A DNA stretch of 64,000 nucleotides from CAIWAH01 sp964602595 (GTDB lineage: Bacteria; Verrucomicrobiota; Verrucomicrobiia; Limisphaerales; UBA9464): NCBI GenBank assembly GCA_964602595.1, contig CAZRRO010000024.1, positions 1-64,000 on the forward strand. The letters run 5' to 3'. Both the position numbers and the translations under genes were made by a program. Numbering within the stretch: position 1 is the stretch's first letter; every line of letters starts with the position of its first letter. Shown in pieces: positions 34,638-43,041 of the stretch. The notes under the pieces are model-generated. The model was not told the DNA's origin, made no database searches, and saw nothing but the letters and a program-made list of their open reading frames with translations.

Positions 34638-35148
34638 CGGCCGACGGTTGCTGCCGGAAGGAGCGTCGACCGGATTTTCCGTCACGCGCGGGGTCTCACC
34701 GCCTTGTCGGCTTCCGTGGCGGGGAAGCGCCGCCGAAGCCAATCGACCGGGCCATTGACGAAGTGACAAGCCACGGCCGCGCGGTGTTGGGAGAACAACA
34801 GGTTGGCGATTCTGGACAAACTGGACGCGGCGTTTCAGCAGAAGTAGGCGATAAGGTCGGCACCTCATCGGATCCAACAACGGCAACCTCTTCGGTCCAG
34901 CGCGCCCCGGACGGCGCGGACACCGAAATGCTCTGCTGATGGTCCTATTGGACCGCTGCCTGACCGAGCTCATGCTTCCCGCGCGCCGCACATGGTCCGC
35001 CGGCAGGTAAAGGCCGGCGGCGACATGGCGGGGAGTTGGTCGATGGCACGACCGAGGTTACTCTTTCGAAGCGGGCCGGGAATGTGAAATGGGCGCAGGA
35101 ACGTCCTGCGCCCGGCGTTTTGCCTCCCGGTGGCTGCGACCGGCCGGT
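34638..35148. other. Intergenic region, possibly gene remnants
   Basis: 511 bases between convergent genes (kinase and PEP-CTERM protein). Frames on the plus strand contain stretches such as LAILDKLDAAFQQK interrupted by stops, which may be debris of a former gene, but I cannot name one. The hairpin at 35091-35113 is the only clear structure. Confidence 0.4.
35091..35113. terminator. Strong hairpin between convergent genes
   Basis: GGGCGCAGGA (35091-35100), loop ACG, TCCTGCGCCC (35104-35113): a perfect 10-bp stem. It lies 36 bases beyond the stop of the minus-strand PEP-CTERM gene. The following bases are not a T-run on either strand, so it may work as a bidirectional or Rho-assisted terminator, or as an RNA stability element. 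Confidence 0.5.
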
Positions 35149-35841
35149 TTACTGGCTGGCCCGCCGACGCCAGATCATGAAGCCGACCAAGGCCGCTCCG
35201 GTGATGGCGGCGTATTCCTCAGGTTCCGGAACCGCGGTGCCGATGATCCGCACTTCCGCCAGGCCGACACCGCTCAGCGTGTCCTGGGATTGTCCGTCGA
35301 TCAGCACCAGCTGCAGATAGCGGTAAGCGGTCGGGTCCGAGATCGCAAAGGACTGCCCAGTCACGGGGTTCGCGACGCTGTAGGTCAGGGCAGTCGAGCC
35401 AAGCAGGGAAACCGGGCTGCTCAGGACGGAACCGACCGCGTGACCGTTGTCCGTCGCGCCGGGTTGGATCGAGTTGCCGCCGCTGAGGCTGAAATTCAGC
35501 GTGCCCCGGTCCGGCTGATTGCTGTTAAAGATCTCGATGTTGGTGAGCACCGTCGGCGTCCCGAGGTCGATCGTGACGAAGCGGTTCACCAGGCCGGAAC
35601 CGGAGAATTCGTAGGGGAACCAGGCGTTACCCGCTTGCGAGGACATGTCCACAGCCCCGGTCTGCTGGTTGAAAATGTTGCCGGCCTGGTATTGCCCGGT
35701 GTTGAAGTTGCTGTCTAAGAACACCGGCGAGCCGCCAATGACCTCGGCGGGAGACAGGTTGATGAATGACTGCGCGCGCACGGCTACGGGTGCCAGCGCC
35801 GTCAGGAGAGCCAGGCCGCTCAGGAGTTTGATTGGGTGCAT
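35149..35841 (-). CDS. PEP-CTERM sorting protein with discoidin-like domain
   Basis: 230 residues. A signal peptide (MHPIKLLSGLALLTALAPVAVRAQ) precedes a single beta-rich domain with FVTIDLGTPTVLTNIEIFN, the strand pattern of F5/8-type C (discoidin) carbohydrate-binding modules. The C-terminus is a PEP-CTERM signal: VPEPEEYAAITGAALVGFMIWRRR, i.e. a PEP motif, a hydrophobic helix and an Arg cluster. PEP-CTERM proteins are processed by exosortase in exopolysaccharide-producing bacteria; no exosortase gene is in the window. Confidence 0.85.
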   Translation of the reverse strand: MHPIKLLSGLALLTALAPVAVRAQSFINLSPAEVIGGSPVFLDSNFNTGQYQAGNIFNQQTGAVDMSSQAGNAWFPYEFSGSGLVNRFVTIDLGTPTVLTNIEIFNSNQPDRGTLNFSLSGGNSIQPGATDNGHAVGSVLSSPVSLLGSTALTYSVANPVTGQSFAISDPTAYRYLQLVLIDGQSQDTLSGVGLAEVRIIGTAVPEPEEYAAITGAALVGFMIWRRRASQ

Positions 35842-36127
35842 GGAGTGATGAATGGTCGTTGCTTCTGTGTCTTGGCCGCCATGGCCTCAGCAACATGGCG
35901 TGCTGGCTGTTCCTGCGCCGCTTTCCGGTAGCTGTGACAGGCAGGTCAGAGTTTTTTTGGTCCTCGCTGTTTCCCTCGCGGGGCGAGGCCCAGAAGCGCG
36001 ACGTGACTCTGGGGCAGCCACTGAAATGACGGGAACCCAAGGATGTGAGGTCGTTTTGTCCCGGAAACCGCCGGGGGTGCAGGGCAACTCGCCTACGGTG
36101 GTCTCCGGTTGCCTCCGAGAAATGGCT

Positions 36128-37858
36128 CTATTCCCCGAGACGCCGCAACCGTTCGCGCGTCTTCAGCGTATCGGTGCGCAGCGGTTCCGGCACGGCCTCC
36201 GACGGTTCCTGGAGCGCGGCCAGCAAGCCGCGGGCGGCGGCCTGCACGTCGGGTTTCAGCGCCGTGTCACGCTCCAGCGCGAACTCCAGCGCCTTTGCGG
36301 TCGCCGTGCCGAGATAGTGGTCGAACCACAGATCCTTGGGGCCGCGGCCGTGGATTCCGGCGAAAGTGGTGGTGCACTCGCGGCTGGCCAACAGAATCGT
36401 CTCCGGGGAACTGGCAAAGGCCAGGTGGGCATCCATGACCTTGCACAGGCTGGAGACCACATCCCAGCGGGCGTAGGTGTCGTCGGGCCTCGCCTTCAGG
36501 ACGATCCGGCGCAAGGCTAGGGCAACATCGAACGTCTTGAGGGACAATCCGGGCTGGTCGGATGCAAGGGCGGCCCCGCGTCGGTCCAGGATGGCTGCCA
36601 ACGCCACGGTCCAGCGGATGTCCTCCGGGAATTGGGCAGTGCGCGCTTCCAGGCGGGCAATCCAGCCGGACCAGAAGGCGAGCGGCGACTTCACGTTCCC
36701 GGTGGCGCCCCAGAGCTTTTCCCCCAACTGATCGCAGTCCATCACCCACCGGCGGATCGCCGCCAAATTCGTTTCCGAACGCGGCAGGCGGGCAAAGTCG
36801 GCTTCCAATTTTGCGGCGAGCGGTGCAAGCGCCGCGGCGGCTCCGGCTTCAAAACCGAGCGGGGCGGCATCGCGTGGGCGGGCCGAGAAAATGGCCGACC
36901 CGACGCCGAACAGGAGCAGCAGGGCAACCACGACGGCCAGGGGTCGAGGACCCCGGCGGGTTCGCAGTGGTGCCGCTTCCGAATGGGCGATGGCCTGCTG
37001 CAACTCGCCCGCCGTCTGGTAGCGACGATCCGGGTCGTTCTGCATCGCGGTGTGAACCACGGGATCCACCGCGGGACTCACGGCCGCGTTCAGCTTGGAC
37101 GGCGGGTCAAAGACGCCGCGGGGCAGCCTGCCGGTGAGCAACTCGTAGCAGACCACGCCAACGCTGTAGAGGTCACTGCGCGGATCCACCTTCGTGCCGG
37201 CGGCCTGTTCCGGTGCCGCATAGTCGAAGGTTCCCACCGCAATGCCGGTGTGCGTGAGCCGGTCCGCCGGCCGGTCGCCCAGCATGGCGATTCCGAAGTC
37301 GGCGACCTTTACCGTGCCGTCCGCGGTCAGGAGGATGTTGGACGGCTTGATGTCCCGGTGGATCACCCCGTGCGCGTGGGCCACTTCCAAGGCGGCGCAA
37401 AGCTCCTTCACCAGCCGGAGCGCCTCCAGCGGTGACAGCGGGCCGCGTTTCATTCGGGAACCCAGGTCGCCACCTTCCACGTATTCCATGGAGAAGTAGA
37501 GGTGGCCGGCGGCGCTTTGCCCGAATTCGAACACCGAAAGGATGTTGGGGTGGCGCAGGCGGGCCATCGTCTGGGCTTCCCGCCGGAAGCGTTCGGCGAA
37601 GGCCGCATCCGCCTCCAACGCCGGGGGCAAAAGCTTGATGGCGACCCGACGGTCGAGGTCCACCTGGCGGGCTTCATACACGGCGCCCATGCCGCCGCGC
37701 CCGATGAACCGGATGATTTCGTGATGCGGCAGCAGGTCCTTCAGTTCGGCCGGTGTTGGCGGCTCCCAAGCCGCGGGGACGCCGGCGGGCGCACGCAGTC
37801 CCTCGGCGAGCAAGCCATCAAGGTTCAGGCCCTCAAGCGCTGGAGGTCGGTCCGTCAC
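36128..37858 (-). CDS. Membrane Ser/Thr protein kinase (module 2)
   Basis: 576 residues from GTG 37858 (the frame opens 18 codons earlier). The kinase domain spans about 45-310: IRFIGRGGMGAVYEARQ, VAIKLLPP, GVIHRDIKPSNILL, VADFGIAMLG and GTFDYAAPEQAAGTKVDPRSDLYSVGVV. A transmembrane helix (PLAVVVALLLLFGVGSAIFSA) is followed by about 240 residues rich in Ala, Leu, Trp and Arg, apparently a helical sensor domain without WD40 repeats. It is divergent from a sigma factor gene at 37970 with 111 bases between the starts, so the two probably share a regulatory region. Confidence 0.9.
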   Translation of the reverse strand: MTDRPPALEGLNLDGLLAEGLRAPAGVPAAWEPPTPAELKDLLPHHEIIRFIGRGGMGAVYEARQVDLDRRVAIKLLPPALEADAAFAERFRREAQTMARLRHPNILSVFEFGQSAAGHLYFSMEYVEGGDLGSRMKRGPLSPLEALRLVKELCAALEVAHAHGVIHRDIKPSNILLTADGTVKVADFGIAMLGDRPADRLTHTGIAVGTFDYAAPEQAAGTKVDPRSDLYSVGVVCYELLTGRLPRGVFDPPSKLNAAVSPAVDPVVHTAMQNDPDRRYQTAGELQQAIAHSEAAPLRTRRGPRPLAVVVALLLLFGVGSAIFSARPRDAAPLGFEAGAAAALAPLAAKLEADFARLPRSETNLAAIRRWVMDCDQLGEKLWGATGNVKSPLAFWSGWIARLEARTAQFPEDIRWTVALAAILDRRGAALASDQPGLSLKTFDVALALRRIVLKARPDDTYARWDVVSSLCKVMDAHLAFASSPETILLASRECTTTFAGIHGRGPKDLWFDHYLGTATAKALEFALERDTALKPDVQAAARGLLAALQEPSEAVPEPLRTDTLKTRERLRRLGE

Positions 37859-37969
37859 GGTGTCGGTTAAGGTTGCGCCGAAAGGCTGAGACCGTGACAG
37901 GCAAAAAGCCAAGGGGCGGGCGGCGGGAGGCTTGCCCTGTAGCCGCCTGGCCGGCTGAATCCCCGGGCC

Positions 37970-38704
37970 GTGACTTCATCGTTCCCCGCCACCCGCTGGA
38001 CCGTCGTCGTCGCCGCCGCCGGCTCCGTCGAGGGCGACCCCGCGGCTGCCCAGGCGGCGCTGGGGGAACTCTGCGGACTCTACTGGTATCCGCTCTACGC
38101 CTATGCCCGACGGCGTGGCCTGAGTCCCGAGGATGCCGAGGACGCCACCCAGTCCTTTTTCAGTTCGCTGCTGGCGGAGAACCTGTTTGCCGCCGCCGAT
38201 CCGTCCCTCGGGCGGTTGCGCTCCTTCCTGTTGAAGGCCTTTGGCCGTGACCTTGCCGACGCCCGGAGGGATCGGGCGCGCCAGAAGCGGGGCGGCGGCG
38301 CGGAGCTCATTCCTCTCGACCTGCCGGAGGCGGAAAGCCGGTTTCTCGCCGAACCCTCCGGTGGCGAACCCGTCCATCGCTTTGAACGGACCTGGGCGGC
38401 CACGGTTTTGGAAGGCGCCCTGCGTCGGGTCGAAGCCGACTATGCGGCGACCGGACGCGCCGGTGTGTTCACGGCGTTGCGCCCGTGCCTCGGTGCCGGT
38501 GGTGCCGGGATTACCGAGCCAGACCGGTTGGCTGCCTCGCTGGGCCTGAGTGACGTCGCCCTGCGGCAGGCGATCTCCCGGCTGCGGGACCGCTTTCGCA
38601 CCGCCTTGCGCGCCCACGTGGCCGACACCTTGCGCGAGCCGACGGAGGAAGCCATCGACGAGGAACTGCGAAGCCTGCGCGCCGTGCTGGCCGAGGGCGC
38701 ATGA
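37970..38704 (+). CDS. RNA polymerase sigma factor, ECF type (module 2)
   Basis: 244 residues, GTG start. FPATRWTVVVAAAG opens region 2, continuing YWYPLYAYARRRGLSPEDAEDATQSFFSSLLAENLF and GRLRSFLLKAFGRDLADARRDRARQKRGGG. Region 4 includes ASLGLSDVALRQAISRLRDRFRTAL. The TRW opening, the YWYPLYAYARRRG block and the QKRGGG end of region 2 are shared with the sigma factors at 30581 and 53124, so all three are paralogues. The partner kinase is divergent here rather than downstream. Confidence 0.85.
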   Translation: MTSSFPATRWTVVVAAAGSVEGDPAAAQAALGELCGLYWYPLYAYARRRGLSPEDAEDATQSFFSSLLAENLFAAADPSLGRLRSFLLKAFGRDLADARRDRARQKRGGGAELIPLDLPEAESRFLAEPSGGEPVHRFERTWAATVLEGALRRVEADYAATGRAGVFTALRPCLGAGGAGITEPDRLAASLGLSDVALRQAISRLRDRFRTALRAHVADTLREPTEEAIDEELRSLRAVLAEGA

Positions 38705-38752
38705 CGTGGAATTGGAAGGCGCCACCGGGGCAGAGGCGACGCAGACGCTGAG

Positions 38753-40174
38753 TTACCACACGCAGGTCATGACCGCTTTGCCCGGAATGGTGGCGGGGAA
38801 GCTGCGCGGACCCACCGAAACGACAATAGTTTTGGCCACGCCGGTGGTGTTCGCCAGCACGAGCACAAGTTCGCCGTTCGGATTGCGGAAGGCGACGTGG
38901 CTGAGGTCCTGGGTGCTGGGCGTGCTGTCGATCCGCACGGCGCCGCGGCGGATGAACTTCATGAAGTGCCCGTAGTTGTAATACTCGAAGATCTCCTCCA
39001 CGCGGCCGGTTTCCGAATTGTAGCGCAGGATGGCCTTGGTGGCGGGGAAGGGGCCGTTGTTGGGGCGGCCCTGCTCGTCGAGGATGGCGACCCAGGCGTT
39101 GTAGCTGGTGGCCCAGTTGCGGAGGCGTTCCACCAGGTCGTAGCCGCCCCAGATGGAGAAGACGGAACCTTCGGTGAAGTGGATCGGCTTCGTCGGGAAT
39201 TCCGTGTGGAATTGCGTCATGCCGTCGGGCTTGCCCTCGTAGTGATGGAAGCCCACGCCATCCACGAACGCGGCGGCGGCGGGATCGCTCAGGATGGCGC
39301 GCGGATGCGCCAGGCCGGCGGAGTCGTCCTTGGTAACGGCGTTGTAGTTGTGGTCGTAGCACCAGATCTTCGTCTTGAGGCCGGCGCGGCGGAAGGCGGG
39401 GCCGAGGTGGTCGCGGATGAAGGCGCGCTCCTGTTCGCCGGTCCAGTGGCAGGACGGGTAAAACCACTTCGGGTCCTTCTCCTTGGCGCGGTCCACGCCA
39501 GGTTCGTTCTGCACGGTGACGGCTTCGATCGCGATGCCTTCGGCGGCGTAGGCCCGGATGAACATCACGAAATACTGCGCGTATGCCGGATACCATTCCC
39601 GCTTCAGTTCGCCGCCGATCATGTTGCCGGTGGTCTTCATCCAACCGGGCGGACTCCACGGCGAAGCGAAGAAGACGAGTTCGGGATTCCGCGTCTTGGC
39701 CAGTTTGAGGCAGTGTAGGATGTAGCCGCGATCCTTCGCGATGCTGAAGCCCTTCAACTCGGGATCGGTCTGGCCGGGCGGCAGGTCGCTGTAGGAATAC
39801 CAGGGTTCGCCCGCGAAGTCGGACGTGCCGATACAGACGCGCATGAGGTTCATGCCGATTCCGCGTTCGGGCGAAACGAGCAGATCCATGGCCCGCTCGC
39901 GTTCGGCGGGCGACATGCGGAACAGGTTGGAGCAGGTGGTGTGCTCCAGCGAAGCGCCGAGGCCGTAGATCTTCTGGAAGGTCTTGGCCGGGTCGACCGT
40001 GATGACCGTGCCCGCCGGGGCGGGGGAGGCCGCCAAAACGATCGCGGGCTGAGCCGTCAGCCGCAGTTCGAGGTCTTCCGTGGTGACCCAGCTGCGGACG
40101 GTTTCGGCGGCCAGCAGGCGGCCAAGGCAACTGATGGCAAAGGCAAGGCCCAGGCAACGAGCGGCGGTGATCAT
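38753..40174 (-). CDS. Secreted GH30 family glycoside hydrolase
   Basis: 473 residues. A signal peptide (about 1-22, LGLAFAISCLGRLLA) is followed by the GH30 (clan GH-A) fold: QKIYGLGASLEHTTC, MNLMRVCIGTSDFA, SPWSPPGWMKTTG, the acid/base in VTVQNEPG (Glu224), GVGFHHYEGKP and the nucleophile in IHFTEGSVFSI (Glu335). The C-terminal beta-domain (about 395-473) has VAFRNPNGELVLVLAN. GH30 members include beta-glucosylceramidases, beta-1,6-glucanases and xylanases; the specificity here is open. Length is typical. Confidence 0.9.
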   Translation of the reverse strand: MITAARCLGLAFAISCLGRLLAAETVRSWVTTEDLELRLTAQPAIVLAASPAPAGTVITVDPAKTFQKIYGLGASLEHTTCSNLFRMSPAERERAMDLLVSPERGIGMNLMRVCIGTSDFAGEPWYSYSDLPPGQTDPELKGFSIAKDRGYILHCLKLAKTRNPELVFFASPWSPPGWMKTTGNMIGGELKREWYPAYAQYFVMFIRAYAAEGIAIEAVTVQNEPGVDRAKEKDPKWFYPSCHWTGEQERAFIRDHLGPAFRRAGLKTKIWCYDHNYNAVTKDDSAGLAHPRAILSDPAAAAFVDGVGFHHYEGKPDGMTQFHTEFPTKPIHFTEGSVFSIWGGYDLVERLRNWATSYNAWVAILDEQGRPNNGPFPATKAILRYNSETGRVEEIFEYYNYGHFMKFIRRGAVRIDSTPSTQDLSHVAFRNPNGELVLVLANTTGVAKTIVVSVGPRSFPATIPGKAVMTCVW

Positions 40175-40390
40175 GGCGAAACATTTTGCCGGAATCGCTT
40201 CAGGGTCGAGCGCACTTTGCAGGGCGCGATGGCCCCGGATGGATCCGATCGGACTGGCGCCGACAGGTCTTGCCGGAGGTGTTTGGTTGGATTGGCGGTG
40301 GCGTTGCCCGCCGGGTTCCCCGATTTCTCCGTTTCCGGAAGTTTGACACCTCCGAACATTCCCCCGCTACTCTCCGTCCACTTGCTGCGC

Positions 40391-42139
40391 ATGAAGCACA
40401 TCGTTGCCGTTTCGCTGTTTGCCGCCGTCGGATTTTCCTCCGCGCTGGCTGAAGTCGATTTCAAGAAAGAGGTCCGTCCCATCCTCGAGGTTTACTGCCT
40501 CAAGTGTCACGGGGTGGAAAAACCCAAGGGCAAACTGTCGCTGGTCACCCGGGCCGACGCGATCAAGGGCGGCGAGGACGGCACGTCGCTGGTGCCCGGC
40601 GATCCCGCGAAGTCGCCGCTCTACGTCAGCACCACGCTGGCGCCGGACCATGACGACATTATGCCGCCCAAGGGCGACAAGCTGACCAAGGCGCAGCAGG
40701 ACACCCTTAAGCAGTGGATCACCGAGGGCGCCAAGTGGCCGGAGGACCTGAAGCTGCAGCAGCGCGAGAAGGTGGACTTCGTGAAGCAGGTGAAGCCGAT
40801 CTTCGAGGTCAACTGCGTGGCGTGCCACAAGGAAGGCCACGCCAAGGGCGACCTGCGCATGGACGTGAAGGAGGAATTCTTCAAGTCCAAGGACATCGTC
40901 ATTGGCAATGCCCAGGCATCGAAGGTGTTCACCACGATGATCCTGCCGAAGGACCACGACGACGTGATGCCGCCGGCCAAGAAGGGCGGTCCGCTGCCGC
41001 GCGCCAAGGCCGACCTCGTGGCCGAATGGATCGAGCAGGGCGCGTTCTGGCCGGACGGCCTGAAGCTGGAGCAACGGGAGCCCGAGACCACGACCTCCGA
41101 CCGCGATTGGAGCAAGGTCAACGAGGCGCTCTTCCAACTGATCAAGCAGAAGGCGGAATCCGAGAAGGTCCAGCACGCCGCCTTCAACGAAAAGATTCCC
41201 GGCACGCCCGTTGCGTTCGACATGGTGGCGATTCCCGGCGGCGAATTCCTGATGGGCAGCCCCGACGGGGAAGCCGGCCGCAAGGCGGACGAGGGTCCGC
41301 AACGCAAGGTCAAGGTCGAGCCGTTCTGGATGGGCAAGACCGAGGTGACCTGGGACGAGTATGAAGTCTTCCAGTTCCCGGGCATGGAGAAGGGCGCCAA
41401 CGTCAGCACGGAACGCGTGAACCGCGAGTTGCTGATCATCACCGACTTCCCGGGCAAGGACGGCGGCAATCCCTACGTGGGCAAGGAAGCCGATGCGGTG
41501 AGCCGGCCGACGACGCCGTATGTCGAGATGAGCTTCGGCATGGGCAAAAACGGGTTCCCGGCGATCAGCATGACCCACTACGCGGCACTCCTGTATTGCC
41601 GCTGGATTTCGGCCAAGACCGGCCATTTCTACCGCCTGCCGACCGAGGCGGAGTGGGAATACGCCGCACGCGCCGGCACCACGACCAAGTTCTTCTGGGG
41701 CGACGATCCGAAACAGGCCGACGAATACGCCTGGTCGTTCATCAACGCCGACGGTAAATACCAGAAGGTCGGCAAGCTGAAGCCGAATCCTTGGGGCCTG
41801 CATGACATCCTGGGCAACGTGGCCGAATGGACTTACGACGGCTACAAGGCCGACGCCTACAAGACGCTCGGCGGCGAGAATCCTACCTTGCCCGGCTTCG
41901 CCGAGTATCCGCATGTGGCCCGGGGCGGCTCATGGGACGATGAAGTGGACCAGCTCCGCATCGCCCAGCGCAAGCCGAGCGACCAGACTTGGAAGATGCG
42001 CGACCCGCAGTTGCCCAAGTCCAAGTTCTACCTGACCGACGCGCAGTTCCTCGGCTTCCGGGTGGTTCGGCAGATCAAGCCGCCGGCCAGCGTGGATGAG
42101 ATGGTGAAGTGGTGGACCACTTATCCCACGATGAAGTAG
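40391..42139 (+). CDS. Planctomycete-type cytochrome c / SUMF1 (formylglycine-generating enzyme-like) fusion
   Basis: 582 residues from the ATG at 40391. A signal peptide (MKHIVAVSLFAAVGFSSALA) precedes two haem-binding repeats: CLKCH (36-40) and CVACH (142-146), each followed by an MPP motif (HDDIMPPKGDKL, HDDVMPPAKKGG). After a linker comes a SUMF1/FGE domain (about 275-570): VAIPGGEFLMGSPDGEAGRKADEGPQ split around MGS, WMGKTEVTWDEYEVF, YRLPTEAEWEYAARAGT, WGLHDILGNVAEWTYD and ARGGSWDD. True FGEs need a C-terminal Cys pair that is not evident here, so it may be a binding or ergothioneine-type relative. This fusion is common in Verrucomicrobia. Confidence 0.88.
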   Translation: MKHIVAVSLFAAVGFSSALAEVDFKKEVRPILEVYCLKCHGVEKPKGKLSLVTRADAIKGGEDGTSLVPGDPAKSPLYVSTTLAPDHDDIMPPKGDKLTKAQQDTLKQWITEGAKWPEDLKLQQREKVDFVKQVKPIFEVNCVACHKEGHAKGDLRMDVKEEFFKSKDIVIGNAQASKVFTTMILPKDHDDVMPPAKKGGPLPRAKADLVAEWIEQGAFWPDGLKLEQREPETTTSDRDWSKVNEALFQLIKQKAESEKVQHAAFNEKIPGTPVAFDMVAIPGGEFLMGSPDGEAGRKADEGPQRKVKVEPFWMGKTEVTWDEYEVFQFPGMEKGANVSTERVNRELLIITDFPGKDGGNPYVGKEADAVSRPTTPYVEMSFGMGKNGFPAISMTHYAALLYCRWISAKTGHFYRLPTEAEWEYAARAGTTTKFFWGDDPKQADEYAWSFINADGKYQKVGKLKPNPWGLHDILGNVAEWTYDGYKADAYKTLGGENPTLPGFAEYPHVARGGSWDDEVDQLRIAQRKPSDQTWKMRDPQLPKSKFYLTDAQFLGFRVVRQIKPPASVDEMVKWWTTYPTMK

Positions 42140-42179
42140 CCGGCTTCGGGGGATTCCCCGAGGTTGCGATGATCAGCGC

Positions 42180-42620
42180 ATGGAAATTGTCCGCTACTTG
42201 GCCGGCCGGGTGACGAAGACCTCGTTGCCCGTCGCGGAACCCGGCGTTCCCGGCGCCCCGCTGCTGAAGCGCCTGCTGCTGCCCCAGGGCGCACTGGCTC
42301 AAGTCTACGACGGCGACGAAGGGATCCGTTACCTCGCGTGGCTGGAGCTGCGATCCGGCACGGTTCGCGGCAACCACGTCCACCGGCGCAAGCACGAGTA
42401 TTTCTACCTCATCGCTGGCGAGGTGGAGTTGGCGGTGTTGGATGGGAACACCGGTGAGCGGAGCGTCCTGACCGTGGTCGCGGGTGATTTGGTGTATCTC
42501 GCCGCCGGGGTGGCCCACGCCTACCGGCCGCTGACCGACGGCGAGGCCGTGGAGTTTTCCCCGGTGCGATTCGATCCCGCCGACACAGTCCGGGAGGTGG
42601 TTTTGGCGCCCGTTTGTTGA
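42180..42620 (+). CDS. Cupin-domain protein (WxcM/FdtA-like)
   Basis: 146 residues. Single cupin: GTVRGNHVHRRKHEYFYLIAGEVELAVLD has the metal-type His-His-Glu arrangement, and GDLVYLAAGVAHAYRPL gives the second motif with its His. Preceded by DGDEGIRYLAWLEL, similar to the sugar-nucleotide ketoisomerase type (FdtA/WxcM C-terminal). The substrate is not predictable. It lies 40 bases after the cytochrome-SUMF1 gene. Confidence 0.65.
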   Translation: MEIVRYLAGRVTKTSLPVAEPGVPGAPLLKRLLLPQGALAQVYDGDEGIRYLAWLELRSGTVRGNHVHRRKHEYFYLIAGEVELAVLDGNTGERSVLTVVAGDLVYLAAGVAHAYRPLTDGEAVEFSPVRFDPADTVREVVLAPVC

Positions 42621-42665
42621 AACGGGGCTTTGCTTCGCGCCGGTGCCGTCCCCAGAATCCGCGCG

Positions 42666-43013
42666 GTGAAACAGGTGATTCTCAGTCCCGGCGAAAAGGT
42701 TCACATCATCCATCGCCGGTTGTTTGAACACGATCCGCACCGTCACTTTGTGGGCACGGTCGAGGCGTATGACGCCGGTGTGGTGCGGGTGACCGGGCAC
42801 GTTTACGCCGTGGACCCGATGACGTTCCAATTCGTCCGCCGGGCCGATGCCCGGACCCGGATCGTCTCCGCCGTCTCCGGCGAGGTGATCATCAACGTGC
42901 TGCCGCCGTCGGTGAAGCTGGACAAGGTCCGCTACCGGCAGGAAGCCAATGGCCTCCGGGTCACCGACGGCAGCGACTGGCACATCGACATCAGCGAAAT
43001 CACCTGGCGCTGA
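42666..43013 (+). CDS. Conserved-looking hypothetical protein
   Basis: 115 residues from GTG 42666 (MKQVILSPGEKVHIIHRRLFE). The protein is beta-rich (HFVGTVEAYDAGVVRVTGHVYAVDP, VSGEVIINVLPPSVKLDKVRY) with no signal peptide, ending in ISEITWR. The pattern of short strands suggests a small beta-barrel or SH3-like fold. I do not recognise the family. The M20 peptidase gene starts 28 bases downstream, so co-transcription is likely. Confidence 0.55.
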   Translation: MKQVILSPGEKVHIIHRRLFEHDPHRHFVGTVEAYDAGVVRVTGHVYAVDPMTFQFVRRADARTRIVSAVSGEVIINVLPPSVKLDKVRYRQEANGLRVTDGSDWHIDISEITWR

Positions 43014-43041
43014 CCAACGCCCCGACGCCGGGCGGGGATTC

